Notes: generated from the letters alone by a model not told the origin. A stretch of 64,000 nucleotides of DNA from Psychrobacter sp. TAE2020 (GCF_018919485.1 NZ_JAHLMU010000001.1:2332685-2396684), one strand, 5' to 3'. Shown: positions 37,947-48,200, counted from the first letter of the stretch. Program-made: numbers and translations.

Positions 37947-38402
37947 ATGTCAGATGATATTGTCAATAACAATCCCAAAAAAGAGTTTCTGTTTGCTTTA
38001 GGTGGCGTCGGCTTATTTTTAGGCATCGTGTTACTCATCGGTATCTCAGCCTTTTTGCGCCCAGCTGGTGAACATATCACTGCTGAAAGTATTGCAGCGG
38101 AAGTGGCTGCAGCTGACGAAGCGGCTGCTATTGCTGCAGCGCCAGCTGCTCCAGCACCAGTGGCAACAGCGGAAGCGGCACCTGCAGATGCAGCAGCAAC
38201 TACAGTGCCGGCAGATGCTACAGTTACTCCTGCGCCAGCTACTGGTGATGCGATAGTGGCTACTGGTTCAGCGACAGCTACTGCTGACGGTACAGTAGAT
38301 CAAGCCGCAGTAGCCGCTGCCGATCCAACCGCTGAACAAGCGAAAGCGGATCCAAAGGCTGGTACTGTTGAAGCAGCTCCTGCACCTGCTCCTGCTAAAT
38401 AA
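37947..38402 (+). CDS. Small Ala/Pro-rich single-span membrane protein
   Basis: A 151-residue protein that I do not recognise as a named family. The N-terminus is cytoplasmic and polar (NNNPKKEF), followed by one membrane helix (about 14-36, LFALGGVGLFLGIVLLIGIS), and a long periplasmic tail of nearly only Ala, Pro, Thr, Asp and Glu. The topology is like small cytochrome-associated or TonB-like linkers, but no domain is present. Its own promoter and a terminator make it a monocistronic unit. Confidence 0.72.
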   Translation: MSDDIVNNNPKKEFLFALGGVGLFLGIVLLIGISAFLRPAGEHITAESIAAEVAAADEAAAIAAAPAAPAPVATAEAAPADAAATTVPADATVTPAPATGDAIVATGSATATADGTVDQAAVAAADPTAEQAKADPKAGTVEAAPAPAPAK

Positions 38403-38502
38403 GGTAATTGTCCTTATTAGGTCTCTACTATTCTTACGCTGTGCTAGAATTTTAAAGGCTTCATAACGGTTGAATAAAGCTTTTATACCTTACGCTAATA
38501 AT

Positions 38503-38539
38503 AAAAAACTCGCTGTCAATCATTGGCAGCGGGTTTTTT
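38503..38539. terminator. Terminator after the Ala/Pro-rich gene
   Basis: Long imperfect stem (38503-38520 with 38522-38539, two G-U pairs) flanked by A6 and T6 runs. Confidence 0.85.
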
Positions 38540-38683
38540 ATTGGGCGAATTTTTTTAACTAGTAAATATTTTCTTCTTTACTTGTAAATGTTCTAGTGAA
38601 ACAATGACACGCCTAAATGACCACTCATCTTAGTAATGATAGGCTTGGGCATTATTATTGTGGCACACCTAAGGAATAAGTGT

Positions 38684-40246
38684 ATGACAACGGAGTCACA
38701 AACGGAGTTCAGTGCTGCCGAATTGGCAGCGTTAGAAGATGGGTTTATGGGGCATCCCCAACCACTACGTCCACTATTTTTTACCGAAATGTGGGAGCGT
38801 TTTTCTTATTACAGTATTCGTCCGCTACTGGTTTTATTCATGGTAGCAAGTGTCGGTAGTGGCGGTTTTGGCTTCGATGAAGTAACCGCTTCTGCTATTT
38901 ATGGTATTTTTGCCGGCTCGCTGTATTTAGCGGCGGTGCCTGGTGGTTGGCTAGCAGATAACTGGTTAGGTCAGGAGCGTGCACTGTGGTGGGGTAGTAT
39001 TATTATTGCTCTAGGTCATTTGTGTATTGCGCTCTCCGCTTTTTTTGGCATGACGCTATTTTTCGTCGGTTTGATGTGTATTGTTTTGGGGTCAGGGTTA
39101 TTTAAAACCTGTATCTCAGTGATGGTAGGTGCGCTATACCCCAAAGGTGATCCGCGCCGTGATGGCGGTTTTACTTTATTCTACATGGGTATCAATATCG
39201 GTGCGTTATTAGCGGCCCTTATTGTCGGTGTGTTTAAAGAAAAAGGTATGTGGCATGTGGGCTTCGGGGTCGGTGGTCTTGGCATGCTAGTGTCATTGCT
39301 TATATACCGTTTCGTCGCTCAAAAAAATCTAAGCCATTATGCGCAAGCAAAAGGAATTGAGGCTGATTGGGAAAAGTCCAATGGACGCTATAACAATATA
39401 GGTCGTTGGATATTAGTATTTCTTGCCGCCTTAGCTGCCATTGTTATCTTAGTCTCTACAGGTATTATGCCATTTGCGCCTGCAGTGGTTGCCTCATATA
39501 TGACTTATGTCATCGCTGCGGTAGTATTGATCTATTTTGCAGTAATGTTTATTTCGCCGCGATTAGATAAATCAGATAAGCTACGCTTGTTGATTTGCTT
39601 CATCCTTATTATTGGTTCAACGCTATTTTGGTCAAGTTTTGAGCAGCAACCTACCTCGTTTAACTTGTTTGCCGATAATTACACAGACCTTAATGTCTTA
39701 GGTTTTGAAATACCCAGCATTTGGTTCCAATCGTTGAATCCTTTGTTTATTTTAATCCTAGCCCCGATTGCTAGTATTTTATGGGTGAAGCTTGGCAACA
39801 GAGGCCTTGAGCCAAATAGTATGACTAAGTTTGCGCTTGGTATGCTGTTAGCGGCAGCAGGTTTTGCGTTGATGATTTTTGCCTCTAAAAGTATTTTGAC
39901 TAATAACGGTGGATTAGCATCGCCTTTATGGTTAGTGGGTAGTTTGTTCTTATTAACCCTTGGCGAATTAGCGCTTAGTCCTGTTGGATTGTCTGCTATG
40001 ACTAAACTGGCTCCGAAGGGCATGCAAGGTCAAATGATGGGCCTTTTCTTTGCTTCTGTAGCTATGGGTAACTTAGTGGCGGCATTCTTCGGGGGCTATG
40101 TATCAGCGGATAAAATTGAAGGTTTACCGGGTTTATTTACTACGATGACGATTTTCTTGGTAGTGGCTGCGGTGATATTATTGATACTAGCAAAGCCTAT
40201 CAATAAAATGCTTCAAGATAGCGAAGCTGCTGAGCAGCTTGATTAA
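38684..40246 (+). CDS. Proton-dependent oligopeptide transporter (POT/PTR2 family)
   Basis: Imports di- and tripeptides with protons. The 520-residue protein has about 12-14 membrane helices, the ExxER proton motif (E35, E38, R39 in FFTEMWERFSYY) in helix 1 and the PTR2 signature FYMGINIGALLA. I take the ATG with AAGGAA just upstream; an in-frame ATG 48 bases earlier lacks a site. The next gene is an Xaa-Pro aminopeptidase, so uptake and breakdown of Pro-containing peptides may be linked. Six TAA-bearing repeats begin at its stop codon. Confidence 0.92.
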   Translation: MTTESQTEFSAAELAALEDGFMGHPQPLRPLFFTEMWERFSYYSIRPLLVLFMVASVGSGGFGFDEVTASAIYGIFAGSLYLAAVPGGWLADNWLGQERALWWGSIIIALGHLCIALSAFFGMTLFFVGLMCIVLGSGLFKTCISVMVGALYPKGDPRRDGGFTLFYMGINIGALLAALIVGVFKEKGMWHVGFGVGGLGMLVSLLIYRFVAQKNLSHYAQAKGIEADWEKSNGRYNNIGRWILVFLAALAAIVILVSTGIMPFAPAVVASYMTYVIAAVVLIYFAVMFISPRLDKSDKLRLLICFILIIGSTLFWSSFEQQPTSFNLFADNYTDLNVLGFEIPSIWFQSLNPLFILILAPIASILWVKLGNRGLEPNSMTKFALGMLLAAAGFALMIFASKSILTNNGGLASPLWLVGSLFLLTLGELALSPVGLSAMTKLAPKGMQGQMMGLFFASVAMGNLVAAFFGGYVSADKIEGLPGLFTTMTIFLVVAAVILLILAKPINKMLQDSEAAEQLD

Positions 40247-40291
40247 GTAATTAAGTAGATAAGTAAATAAATGAGTAAGTAAATAAATTAC
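40244..40291 (+). repeat. 8-bp tandem repeat starting at the POT gene stop codon
   Basis: Six consecutive 8-base units, each starting with TAA (consensus TAAGTAAA), begin exactly with the stop codon. Because 8 is not a multiple of 3, stop codons occur in all three frames. Confidence 0.65.
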
Positions 40292-40334
40292 TAGTTCTGG
40301 TCAGTTAGCACAGAGTAAGTGACGTATGCTAGAT

Positions 40335-40363
40335 CGTGTTACCCTAATCGGTAGCACGTTTTT
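40335..40363 (+). terminator. Terminator after the POT gene
   Basis: Stem CGTGTTACC/GGTAGCACG (one G-U pair) followed by TTTTT. Confidence 0.83.
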
Positions 40364-40501
40364 GCTAACTAATTGTCATGGAGCTATTGAAAGCCTAGTA
40401 TCTGCCCACACATCTAACAATACGCTTGTCTTCAAATAAGACGACTATCTATAGTCGCCCCACGCTAGAATATCTTCAAAAGATAAACAAGGAACATCCT
40501 A

Positions 40502-42322
40502 ATGAGTAAGCAAAACATTCATGAGCGTATCGATAACCTGCGCCAAAATTTAGTTGCCCAAGATCTAACGGCGATTATCGTACCGTCAGCTGATCCGCAT
40601 TTATCTGAATACTTACCTGAATACTGGCAAGCGCGCCTATGGTTGTCAGGATTTACCGGTTCAGTCGGTACTTTAGTAGTCACTGCGGACTTTGCGGGTT
40701 TATGGACTGACAGTCGCTATTGGGTGCATGCTGCTGAGCAATTAGAAGGTACAGGTATTAGTTTGCAAAAGATGGCACCTGGACAGCCTAATCATATTGA
40801 CTGGTTAGCTGACCATCTACAAGAAGGCGATAGCGTAGCGGTTGATGGCAATGTATTGTCTATCGCTGAGCAGGACCGATTACTGAATGCTTTTGATGCT
40901 AATGATATTACCTTGATCACCGAGCGTGACGTCCTCAATGAGGTATGGTCAGATCGTCCAGCGTTACCAACAGCACCATTGTATGTCCATGATGAATCGT
41001 TTATTTCCCAATCAGCTGCTGCAAAACTGGCTGCTGTACGCGAAGGCATAAAAGCTGCAGGGGCGACTCATCATCTATTATCGAGCTTAGATGACATTGC
41101 TTGGTTGACTAATTTGCGTGGTGCTGATGTTGATTATAATCCAGTATTTTTAGCGCATATGCTGATCAGCCTTGATGGCAGTGCAACCTTGTTTATTGAT
41201 AATAATAAAGTCAGTAGCGAGATTGAAAAAAGTCTAAAAGATAGTGGCTTTACTATTGCAGATTACGATGTCGTACAAGCTGCATTAGCGACGCTGACGC
41301 CTGAAGATTTACTATTGTTAGATCCAAGTAAAGTGGCAGTCGGTACTTTATCGCAGATGGCTGATGGCGTTGGTTTTATTGAGCAAATGGCCCCGAGTAC
41401 TTTGTTGAAGTCAGTGAAGTCTGATGCAGATGTAAATCATGTGCGTGAAGCCATGCGTCAAGACGGCGCCGCCTTATGTGAGTTTTTTGCCAACTTTGAG
41501 CAGCGTCTGAGTAACGGTGAACGTTTGAGCGAGCTAGATGTCGATAGTATGCTGATTGGAGTACGTAGTCAGCAGCCAAACTATGTATCGCCAAGCTTTC
41601 CTACGATTGCTGGATTTAATGAAAACGGTGCTTTACCGCATTATCGTGCGACGCCAGAAAAGTTCAGCTATCTCGATGTCAGTGAAGGTGAAGGCGGGTT
41701 ATTATTAATTGACTCCGGTGCGCAATATCAGAATGGTACTACCGATATCACTCGGGTGGTCGGTATTGGACAAGTTAGCAGCGAGCATAAACGTGACTTT
41801 AGCACGGTGCTCAAAGCCCATGTTGCTTTAGCGCGTGCCAATTTCCCTGATGGTATTGCCTCGCCGTTAATCGATGCTATTTGCCGCGCGCCATTATGGC
41901 AAGCACAGATGGACTATGGTCACGGTACTGGTCATGGGGTAGGCTATTTCTTGAATGTACATGAAGGCCCACAAGTGATTGCCTATAGCGCTAGCACCCC
42001 AAAAGAGCGCGCTATGAAAGTCAATATGATCTCCAGCAATGAGCCGGGACTATACCGTGAAGGCAAGTGGGGTATTCGTATTGAAAACTTGGTAGTGAAT
42101 AGACCAGTAGCCAAACCGACAGAAACAGAGTTTGGTAAATTCTTACATTTTGAGACGGTTACTTATTGTCCAATTGATACGCGTCTAATTGAACCGTCAT
42201 TATTAACTCAAGTAGAGATTGATTGGCTAAATAGTTATCATAGCCAAGTTTATGCTGAGTTAAAAGACCGTGTTGATGGCGCTGCTCTTGAATGGTTGAC
42301 TGAGCGTACTCAAGCGATTTAA
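40502..42322 (+). CDS. Xaa-Pro aminopeptidase, three-domain (APP1-like) M24B
   Basis: Removes N-terminal residues ahead of proline. The 606-residue protein is of the long, eukaryote-like aminopeptidase P type: two creatinase-like N-terminal domains and a C-terminal pita-bread metallopeptidase. The dinuclear metal ligands are visible in LIDSGAQYQ and TTDITR (two Asp), GHGTGHGVGYFLNVHEGP (His), SNEPGLY (Glu) and LHFETVT (Glu). E. coli PepP is about 440 residues, so this is a different subfamily. AAGGAA precedes the ATG. Confidence 0.94.
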   Translation: MSKQNIHERIDNLRQNLVAQDLTAIIVPSADPHLSEYLPEYWQARLWLSGFTGSVGTLVVTADFAGLWTDSRYWVHAAEQLEGTGISLQKMAPGQPNHIDWLADHLQEGDSVAVDGNVLSIAEQDRLLNAFDANDITLITERDVLNEVWSDRPALPTAPLYVHDESFISQSAAAKLAAVREGIKAAGATHHLLSSLDDIAWLTNLRGADVDYNPVFLAHMLISLDGSATLFIDNNKVSSEIEKSLKDSGFTIADYDVVQAALATLTPEDLLLLDPSKVAVGTLSQMADGVGFIEQMAPSTLLKSVKSDADVNHVREAMRQDGAALCEFFANFEQRLSNGERLSELDVDSMLIGVRSQQPNYVSPSFPTIAGFNENGALPHYRATPEKFSYLDVSEGEGGLLLIDSGAQYQNGTTDITRVVGIGQVSSEHKRDFSTVLKAHVALARANFPDGIASPLIDAICRAPLWQAQMDYGHGTGHGVGYFLNVHEGPQVIAYSASTPKERAMKVNMISSNEPGLYREGKWGIRIENLVVNRPVAKPTETEFGKFLHFETVTYCPIDTRLIEPSLLTQVEIDWLNSYHSQVYAELKDRVDGAALEWLTERTQAI

Positions 42323-42412
42323 TGTCGGCCTCAGTAGATATTAAATGCAGTTCAATTATGGCTTAAGTACGGCTTCAGTACCCCTTAAGCACAGTGAGAA
42401 AAATTTAGTTAT

Positions 42413-42446
42413 AAAAAAGCGCTTAGTAAAATACTAAGCGCTTTTT
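42413..42446. terminator. Terminator after the aminopeptidase gene
   Basis: Stem GCGCTTAGTA/TACTAAGCGC with a 3-base loop, flanked by A6 and T5 runs. Confidence 0.92.
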
Positions 42447-42617
42447 GTTTGGCCGATATGAATTAGTAGGCTATCAGCTATTAACTATCTGCCTCCTCAA
42501 CTGTCAGAGCTGCTGGCATTAACTGTGGCTTTACCTCAGTAAATAGTTAACCAAAATATTCTATAGTAAAGCACAAGTTAGGAAACAACCAATGAGCTAA
42601 AGGCTAGTAGGTGATAT

Positions 42618-42647
42618 AAAAAAAAGCTGGTATAAAAGCACCAGCTT
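42618..42647 (-). terminator. Terminator after the coiled-coil protein gene
   Basis: Stem AAGCTGGT/ACCAGCTT; in the minus direction it is followed by a run of eight T. Confidence 0.88.
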
Positions 42648-42712
42648 ATTACAACGTTTATTAAGGTAACAGTGACAGTAAACTAAGAAACCGTAAGGGT
42701 TTTTAGTCGAAT

Positions 42713-43432
42713 TTATTTATCTGTAACATCAGCAGCAGTTTGCTGTTTTTCAGCCAACTGACGACTTACCTCAGCACGCAGCCATGACTTTAAGTTTTCA
42801 GACATTTGCAGCATCTCATCAGTTAGATAGTCATCAATGTGCATCTCAAGCTCATGAATCATATCTTTATGAGTAGCATTCAATTTGCTATCGGCTAAAG
42901 ACAAGTCGATAGCTGAGCTTTGATTAATACTATCGCTAACCGCTTTGATACTGTTGGCCGAGACCACTTGAGCTTTATCATTATGGCGGTTATTGCCATC
43001 ATCTTCACTTTCTTCATTATTAGCATTATCAGTATTGTTTGCTACTACGCTGGCAGCTTTACTCGCTAAATCTGCTGCTAGGGCTGCCTGTTGTTTCTGT
43101 CTTTTTTCTGCCATTTCTTGTTGACGTATATCTTCTTTCTCTTGTTCTTCTTGTATGGTTTTACGTTGTTCTGCTAATTTTTGCTGTGCCTCTAGAGCGG
43201 TATTTTCATCAGCTATTCTTTTTTTCTCAGCTTGTTGTAATTCATAGGCACAGTATAGATCGTCCAAATGAGCGTCAAGATCATGAATGCTAAAAACAAA
43301 CTTTTCAAATGGGGTTTCACTTTGCAATAGCTCAGTGATATCCGTCAACTCTTGTACAATAGCTGCTCGCACTGGCTCTGGCGCACCAGTCCAATGTTGA
43401 TAAAATTGATGTGAAAACGAATAGCTTGACAT
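42713..43432 (-). CDS. Uncharacterised coiled-coil protein
   Basis: A 239-residue cytoplasmic protein I cannot assign. Residues about 1-65 are a compact helical part (FSHQFYQHWTGAPEPVRAAI). From about 65 to 125 it is a strong coiled coil of Lys, Glu, Gln and Ala. Then a polar linker, and a C-terminal helical segment (ELEMHIDDYLTDEM, SWLRAEVSRQLAEKQ). GGAAG lies before the chosen ATG; an ATG four codons upstream is also in frame. No signal peptide. Perhaps a scaffold or membrane-shaping-like protein, but that is guesswork. Confidence 0.65.
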   Translation of the reverse strand: MSSYSFSHQFYQHWTGAPEPVRAAIVQELTDITELLQSETPFEKFVFSIHDLDAHLDDLYCAYELQQAEKKRIADENTALEAQQKLAEQRKTIQEEQEKEDIRQQEMAEKRQKQQAALAADLASKAASVVANNTDNANNEESEDDGNNRHNDKAQVVSANSIKAVSDSINQSSAIDLSLADSKLNATHKDMIHELEMHIDDYLTDEMLQMSENLKSWLRAEVSRQLAEKQQTAADVTDK

Positions 43433-43601
43433 AGTTGCTTCCATAAATATGCTAAAAATTACCCCTTATCATACGCAAATATCATAAGGGGCTGCAAGAG
43501 GACAAACGTAGCAAAATCAATATAAATCTTACGCTAATCAAACTTGCCTACAAAATCATAATAAATAGAAGCTAAAACTACAGTCAAAATATTTGTGCCG
43601 A

Positions 43602-44945
43602 TTAAGCGTTCCAACGAGCGAATACTAATGAGCCATTAGTACCACCAAAGCCAAAGCTGTTAGAGACTGCATAGTTCAGGTCAGTCACTCTGCGCGATTG
43701 ATTAGCCACATAATCAAGATTGCAATTGTCCTCAACATTATCTAGATTAATAGTTGGCGGTACATGCTGATGCTGCAGAGCTAGCACAGTAAAGATAGCT
43801 TCTATACCACCAGCAGCACCTAATAAGTGACCAGTCATTGATTTGGTAGAGCTGACCAAAATGCTGTCTTTAACCGCAGCAAATACGGTTTCAATAGCTA
43901 TGGATTCAGCGACATCGCCTGCTGGGGTACTAGTACCGTGAGCATTGACATAACCTACGGCATCAGCAGTGATTCCGGCATCATTTAAGGCATTTTGCAT
44001 AGCTCGTGCAGCACCGCTACCATCTTCTGGTGGAGAAGTGATATGACTGGCATCATCGCTCATACCGAAACCAACCATTTCACCCAAAATCTTGGCACCA
44101 CGAGCTTTAGCATGGGCGAGGCTCTCTAACACCATGACACCTGCACCATCGCCAAGTACAAAGCCATCACGGTCTTTATCAAAAGGTCGCGACGCTTTGG
44201 TTGGCTCATCATTGCGAGTAGATAGCGCATGCATCGCCCCAAACCCTGATATACCCAGCGGACTTGAGCCTTTTTCGCTCCCACCAGCGATCATCACATC
44301 AGCATCGCCATAAGCGATCAGGCGTGCTGCTAAACCGATAGCATGAGTGGCGGTAGTACAAGCCGTTGAGGTAGCAAGATTAGGGCCTTTTAGCTGATGT
44401 TTGATAGCGACTAGCCCTGCTGCCATGTTGGCAATAGAGCCAGGTATAATAAATGGCGAGACTTTTTTAGCTCCCTTTTCACGTAAGGTTGCACAGCTAT
44501 CTTCGATAGTCTGAATACCACCAATACCTGATCCTAAGATCACCCCAAAACGCTGTTGGTCAACCCCTTGTACTGGCGCATCCTCGCTACTGATGGTATC
44601 TACATAGCCAGCATCATGTAGCGCCATAGAAGTAGCGGCTACTGCATAATGCATGAACTTATCATAGCGGCGTGCATCTTTAGCACTCATAAACTTGCTA
44701 GGATCAAAGTCTTTGACTACCCCAGCAATTTGCGCTCGGTAGTCAGTAGCATCGAAGTGACTAATAGCAGTGATTCCGCTCTCACCAGCCAACAGCTGAG
44801 CCCATGTACTTTCAACATCTAATCCTAAAGGTGTCACTGCACCCATACCGGTGACTACTACTCGTGTTTCATCAGAGCGTTCATAATGAGGTTGCTTACG
44901 GTGCTTCCGCTGTGGCGATGTGGCTGAACTACTACTTTGGCTCAT
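43602..44945 (-). CDS. fabF: Beta-ketoacyl-ACP synthase II (FabF-like)
   Basis: Condenses malonyl-ACP with acyl-ACP in fatty acid elongation. The 447-residue protein has the catalytic C196 (TACTTATH), H336 (NAHGTSTPAGD), K368 and H373 (STKSMTGHLLGAAG). Compared with E. coli FabF (about 413), it has an N-terminal basic and Ser-rich extension of about 27 residues. No other fab genes are near, so it may be an additional or dispersed KAS II. RBS is weak. Confidence 0.9.
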   Translation of the reverse strand: MSQSSSSATSPQRKHRKQPHYERSDETRVVVTGMGAVTPLGLDVESTWAQLLAGESGITAISHFDATDYRAQIAGVVKDFDPSKFMSAKDARRYDKFMHYAVAATSMALHDAGYVDTISSEDAPVQGVDQQRFGVILGSGIGGIQTIEDSCATLREKGAKKVSPFIIPGSIANMAAGLVAIKHQLKGPNLATSTACTTATHAIGLAARLIAYGDADVMIAGGSEKGSSPLGISGFGAMHALSTRNDEPTKASRPFDKDRDGFVLGDGAGVMVLESLAHAKARGAKILGEMVGFGMSDDASHITSPPEDGSGAARAMQNALNDAGITADAVGYVNAHGTSTPAGDVAESIAIETVFAAVKDSILVSSTKSMTGHLLGAAGGIEAIFTVLALQHQHVPPTINLDNVEDNCNLDYVANQSRRVTDLNYAVSNSFGFGGTNGSLVFARWNA

Positions 44946-45166
44946 GTGATATATCCTATATTTGTTGCCATCCTAAAAAGATAGTTTTACAAGTTGTATA
45001 TAACTAATGCCCGTTCTCGCTAGGTCATTTATAGCGTTATATTAGTATTTTAGCAACCATTATAAATCACATCAGCTTACAGCTGTAAACTTAAAACTGT
45101 TTAGTATTGCCCAGTGCAAAGCGATTAAGTTTGTGAGCTCAAAATAATAATCAGATAGAATACTTT

Positions 45167-46519
45167 TTAAGCAAAACAAACTTGCCCTAATACCACGCCT
45201 TTATTAGCGCCAGTCACTGCTGGCAAGTTACCGGTTTCACCCATTAATGTTTGCCTCGCTAACCAAGCAAAGGCCACTGCTTCCACCCAAGTTGGTTCGA
45301 GTCCTAAGCTGGCAGTAGTAGCAACGGTGCAGTGTGGTAAGTGGGCCCGGAGTCTAATTATCAGATAATCATTCAGTGCACCACCCCCACAAACATAGAC
45401 TTCACTGCTAGCTTCAGGCGCTGGATTTACAGTACTAAAGTCTGCATTAATAAAAGTTCTAATCTGCATGCTAGCGGTTATGGCCGTCAGTTCAGTTAGC
45501 GTCGCTTGTACATCAGCTGATGAGTAGCGAGTATTGGCAGCGGCTTGATCAAATTTTTGCAGTTCATCTTGTAACCAAGCTAGATTGAAGTCCTCACGCC
45601 CGGTAGTTTTAGGATAGGCTCTAGCAAAAAACGGATGGGCTAATAATTGGTTTAGCAAGGGCTCAAGGACTCGGCCTGTTTGCGCCCAAGCACCGCCAGC
45701 ATCGTAGTTTTTACCAGTATGTAGTGCCGCCCAAGCATCCAGCAATAAATTTGCAGGACCAGTATCATAACCGACGACTTGACTAGATTGCTCCATGCCT
45801 GTTGCTGGCAACACGGTAATATTAGCTATACCGCCTAAATTAAGCAGCACACGAGTGCTAGGAGCGTTGCCAAACAAGGCTTGATGGAAGGCTGGAACTA
45901 AAGGCGCGCCTTGTCCACCGACTGCCATATCACGACGGCGGAAGTCACTGACTACGCTAATAGCGGTACGCTCAGCGATAATATTGGCATCGACTAGTTG
46001 GATAGTAAAGCCTAACTGTGGGCGATGACGTATGGTTTGCCCATGACAGCCGATGGCTAGCACTGCTTCTGGGTCGATGTTAGCTTGCTGCAATAAAGTA
46101 TTAACCACTTTGCTAGCGAATTCTCCATACTCACGACTGGCCCAACCAAACCAATCTAGCTCGCCACAGTCGCTATTAGGCTCATCGTCTTGCGAGATTA
46201 AATCCTTAGCGCCATTAGGCTGACATAAGGCTAATAGCACTTCACGTAAACGCGGTGAAAAATCTTCACTATAAGTCGCTAATAGCTGCATTGGTGCTGG
46301 CGTATTATCCTGACTGTTATCCTGACTATCAGCCGCAAACTGGCATAACACCGCATCCATACCATCCAAGCTAGTGCCTGACATCATACCGATATATAGA
46401 CCGTCATCGAAGTTGTCAAATACCGTTTGTTCAAGTGCATCAGTGAGTGTGGCGTAGTTTAAGTCATCGTGGTTAGAGCTATCGTTGCTGTTTAGAGCAG
46501 CATTATTTTCTATAGACAT
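45167..46519 (-). CDS. anmK: Anhydro-N-acetylmuramic acid kinase
   Basis: Cleaves and phosphorylates 1,6-anhydro-MurNAc in cell-wall recycling. The 450-residue protein has the ATP-binding GMMSGTSLDG (44-53), the GCHGQTIRHRP segment, FRRRDMAVGGQGAPLVPAFH and VCGGGALN motifs. The N-terminal 40 residues, rich in Asn, Ser and Asp, precede the normal family start. I use the ATG; an in-frame TTG 48 bases upstream would add a doubtful extension. Confidence 0.95.
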   Translation of the reverse strand: MSIENNAALNSNDSSNHDDLNYATLTDALEQTVFDNFDDGLYIGMMSGTSLDGMDAVLCQFAADSQDNSQDNTPAPMQLLATYSEDFSPRLREVLLALCQPNGAKDLISQDDEPNSDCGELDWFGWASREYGEFASKVVNTLLQQANIDPEAVLAIGCHGQTIRHRPQLGFTIQLVDANIIAERTAISVVSDFRRRDMAVGGQGAPLVPAFHQALFGNAPSTRVLLNLGGIANITVLPATGMEQSSQVVGYDTGPANLLLDAWAALHTGKNYDAGGAWAQTGRVLEPLLNQLLAHPFFARAYPKTTGREDFNLAWLQDELQKFDQAAANTRYSSADVQATLTELTAITASMQIRTFINADFSTVNPAPEASSEVYVCGGGALNDYLIIRLRAHLPHCTVATTASLGLEPTWVEAVAFAWLARQTLMGETGNLPAVTGANKGVVLGQVCFA

Positions 46520-46567
46520 GGTTATACTCAAGTTGTGAAGAATAGAATAAAGAGATCGTAAAATCAA

Positions 46568-46933
46568 AACTCAATCAAATGTTTTTAGAGTTACTATATT
46601 TTAATAGGAGCTTTGTTCAATACCGTAGCTATAAGTAAAATTCCATTAGGTGTTTTAGGCCTTTATTTAAGGTTTATCTAATTACTATCTAATTACTATC
46701 TAATTATTATCTGCTTATGATTTATGCGTTTTTATCGTCTGTTTACTACTAGCTTATAGCGTGAATAAAGTAGAGGTCGTTATTGTCTGGTGTCATCCGA
46801 CTGCTTACTAATGGCAATTTATCTCAAAAAACGCTAGTATATCTGCCAAATTCTAACATTTTTTTGTACAGCTACGAGGCTATAAACTTTCGGGATGTAC
46901 CAATCATTCAAAAAAGACTATAAAGAGATCATT
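46568..46933. other. Divergent intergenic region with 11-bp repeat
   Basis: About 366 bp between anmK and tyrS with no gene. Three tandem 11-bp units (46677-46709, consensus TCTAATTACTA) are present. Confidence 0.55.
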
Positions 46934-48145
46934 ATGACTGACCACTCATACACAGTAGAAGAACAGCTTGCCCTTATTCAGCGTGGCACCCAAGAGATTT
47001 TATCTACCGATGATTTAGTGGCGAAGCTGAAGTTAAACCGTCCTTTGCGTATTAAGGCCGGTTTCGATCCTACGGCGCCTGATCTACATTTGGGTCACAC
47101 GGTATTGATTAATAAGCTCAAGCATTTCCAAGATTTAGGTCACGAAATTTATTTCTTAATCGGCGACTATACCGCCAAGATTGGTGATCCTTCTGGTAAG
47201 AATTCTACTCGTCCACCGTTAACCGATGAACAAATTAAAGCCAATGCTAAGACTTATGCAGAGCAAGTGTTTAAGATTTTGGATAAAGAGAAAACCCGCG
47301 TGGTTTTTAACTCGGAATGGTTTAACGATATGTCAGCCGCTGATATGATTCAGCTGGCCAGCCAACAAACCGTTTCGCGCATGCTTGAGCGTGATGACTT
47401 CTCTAAACGTTATGCCTCACAAACGCCTATCTCTATTCACGAGTTCCTCTATCCGCTAGTGCAAGGCTATGATTCTATCGCTCTTAAAGCTGACGTTGAG
47501 CTTGGTGGTACTGATCAGACCTTTAATTTGCTGATGGGTCGCACTTTGCAGGGCCGTTATGGTCAAGAGCAACAAGTTTGTATTACTGTGCCTATCTTAG
47601 AAGGGTTAGATGGCGTTAATAAGATGTCTAAATCCTTAGGCAACTATGTCGCTATTTATGATGCTCCAGGCACTATGTACCAAAAAATCCTCTCTATGCC
47701 AGATACTCTAATCCGTCGTTACTTTGAGTTTTTAAGCTTTAAGCCAATGGAAGAAGTGGAAGCTTTGCTAGAAGAGATGGAAAAAGGTCGTAACCCACAA
47801 GAAATCAAACGTATTCTCGCTGAAGAGTTAATTGAGCGTTTTCATGACGCTGACGCTGCTACCAATGCGCACAAATCTGCAGGTAATGTACTAGCCGATG
47901 GCGAATTGCCAGTGGATTTGCCAGAAGTGACTTTAGATTTAGAAGGGCAAGAGGCGCTATTCATCACTCAGATCTTAAACCAAGCAGGTCTTACCAAAAA
48001 CAGCTCAGCGGCGAAAGATATGATCAAACGTGGCGCAGTCAAAGTTGATGGCGAAGTGGTCGATGGGGGCTTTAGCTTAACCTCGGGACAGACGGTTGTT
48101 ATCCAAGCTGGCAAGAAAGCTTATGCCAAGGTTACGGTAGGTTAA
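46934..48145 (+). CDS. tyrS: Tyrosine-tRNA ligase
   Basis: Charges tRNA-Tyr. The 403-residue class I synthetase has HLGH (52-55, the HIGH motif), [11 protein letters not shown], the KMSKS loop (230-234) and a C-terminal S4 RNA-binding domain ([19 protein letters not shown]). It belongs to the TyrRZ-like subgroup, somewhat different from enteric TyrS. I use the ATG preceded by AAAGAGATC; another ATG 39 bases upstream would add 13 residues. Confidence 0.96.
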   Translation: MTDHSYTVEEQLALIQRGTQEILSTDDLVAKLKLNRPLRIKAGFDPTAPDLHLGHTVLINKLKHFQDLGHEIYFLIGDYTAKIGDPSGKNSTRPPLTDEQIKANAKTYAEQVFKILDKEKTRVVFNSEWFNDMSAADMIQLASQQTVSRMLERDDFSKRYASQTPISIHEFLYPLVQGYDSIALKADVELGGTDQTFNLLMGRTLQGRYGQEQQVCITVPILEGLDGVNKMSKSLGNYVAIYDAPGTMYQKILSMPDTLIRRYFEFLSFKPMEEVEALLEEMEKGRNPQEIKRILAEELIERFHDADAATNAHKSAGNVLADGELPVDLPEVTLDLEGQEALFITQILNQAGLTKNSSAAKDMIKRGAVKVDGEVVDGGFSLTSGQTVVIQAGKKAYAKVTVG

Positions 48146-48172
48146 GGATTGTATAAAGCTTAGTAAAAATCA

Positions 48173-48200
48173 GGTCAGCATTGATGCTTGGCCTTTTTTT
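48173..48200 (+). terminator. Terminator after tyrS
   Basis: Stem GGTCA-GCA/TGC-TGGCC with a single bulged base and TTGA loop, followed by T7. Confidence 0.8.

Larger units (their letters stand above)
42323..42712. other. Convergent intergenic region with two terminators
   Basis: About 390 bp with no gene, holding one terminator for each of the facing genes. Confidence 0.6.

Noticed and set aside
38068..38256. Leu/Gln-rich frame inside the Ala/Pro-rich membrane protein gene
   Set aside because: It is the shifted reading of GCN-rich codons and not an independent gene.
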